In this document: in pieces, positions 63,946 through 64,000 of the stretch | Numbering within the stretch: the stretch's first letter is position 1 | How the letters are laid out: every line of letters begins with the position of its first letter | Origin: Pseudomonas sp. CFBP 13711 | Lineage (GTDB): Bacteria; Pseudomonadota; Gammaproteobacteria; Pseudomonadales; Pseudomonadaceae | Direction of reading: 5' to 3' | Assembly (NCBI RefSeq): GCF_014842265.1 | Contig: NZ_JACYVI010000013.1 | Location: forward strand, 1-64,000 | Length of the DNA stretch: 64,000 nucleotides | Position numbers and translations under genes: made by a program | Notes under the pieces: model-generated | The model's input: only the letters and a program-made list of their open reading frames with translations | Databases searched by the model: none | Told to the model about the DNA's origin: nothing

Positions 63946-64000
63946 TCAATACTGACGGGCCTTGGCCAACGCCGCTTTTTGCCGTTCATATGCATCGGCC
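63946..64000 (-). CDS. Partial CDS, 3' end only, product unknown
   Basis: The last 17 codons and the stop TGA (63946-63948) of a minus-strand gene are inside the window, ending AYERQKAALAKARQY. This is too short to identify. The 31-nt gap to the Gfo/Idh gene and the helical, charged tail make it a real upstream operon member, perhaps of sugar or inositol catabolism. Confidence 0.6.
   Translation of the reverse strand, partial: ADAYERQKAALAKARQY

Overview
The window is high-GC DNA with dense genes, GTG and TTG starts beside ATG, and several classes of REP-type intergenic repeats. It carries gene families characteristic of fluorescent pseudomonads: a PA1571-family protein, DUF2897, a dhcAB-type CoA-transferase locus, and a fused-AB Sha/Mrp antiporter. 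The left edge matches the pre-16S leader typical of Pseudomonas. I read it as a chromosomal segment of a Pseudomonas species (fluorescens/syringae side of the genus). There is no sign of plasmid, phage or insertion-sequence DNA. Layout: (1) 1-400, leader and three tandem promoters of an rRNA operon that runs leftward out of the window. (2) 0.7-4.9 kb, a lipoprotein, a TetR regulator divergent from an SDR plus isomerase pair, and an aminopeptidase P. (3) 5.4-24.6 kb, a 16-gene plus-strand exopolysaccharide cluster ending at a strong terminator. (4) 24.8-25.7 kb, an SsuE-like flavin reductase and a small lipoprotein, then a long non-coding repeat. (5) 26.3-32 kb, GntP permease, LysR regulator, CoA-transferase A/B and an AtoE-like permease, i.e. 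a short-chain acid or carnitine-derived 3-ketoacid locus. (6) 32-46.6 kb, housekeeping and small metabolic genes (pyrF, pdxB, tusA, ppnP, an MsbA-like ABC exporter, GlpQ, an oxidoreductase group with an AraC regulator). (7) 46.8-52.9 kb, a six-gene Sha/Mrp cation/proton antiporter operon with 1-4 bp overlaps. (8) 53-58.3 kb, accessory genes: a DUF2235 lipase-like protein, an atypical chemoreceptor and a DksA paralogue lacking a full zinc site. (9) 58.6-64 kb, a sugar or inositol-type ABC importer and a Gfo/Idh dehydrogenase, on the minus strand and running in from beyond the right edge. The most interesting unit is the exopolysaccharide cluster. It holds a polyprenyl-phosphate sugar transferase, five glycosyltransferases, a DegT aminotransferase, a WbqC protein, an acyltransferase, a Wzx flippase, the Wza/Wzb/Wzc export and kinase set, a PslG-like glycoside hydrolase and a PhyH-like oxygenase as first gene. 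It also encodes its own RfaH-type NusG paralogue, and its leader holds two ops-like elements (GGCGGTAGC), the second matching the enterobacterial ops core over 13 bases. This suggests a self-contained processive-antitermination circuit for one polysaccharide operon. No Wzy-type polymerase is visible in the cluster. All functional names rest on motif recognition and gene order; no database search was possible.
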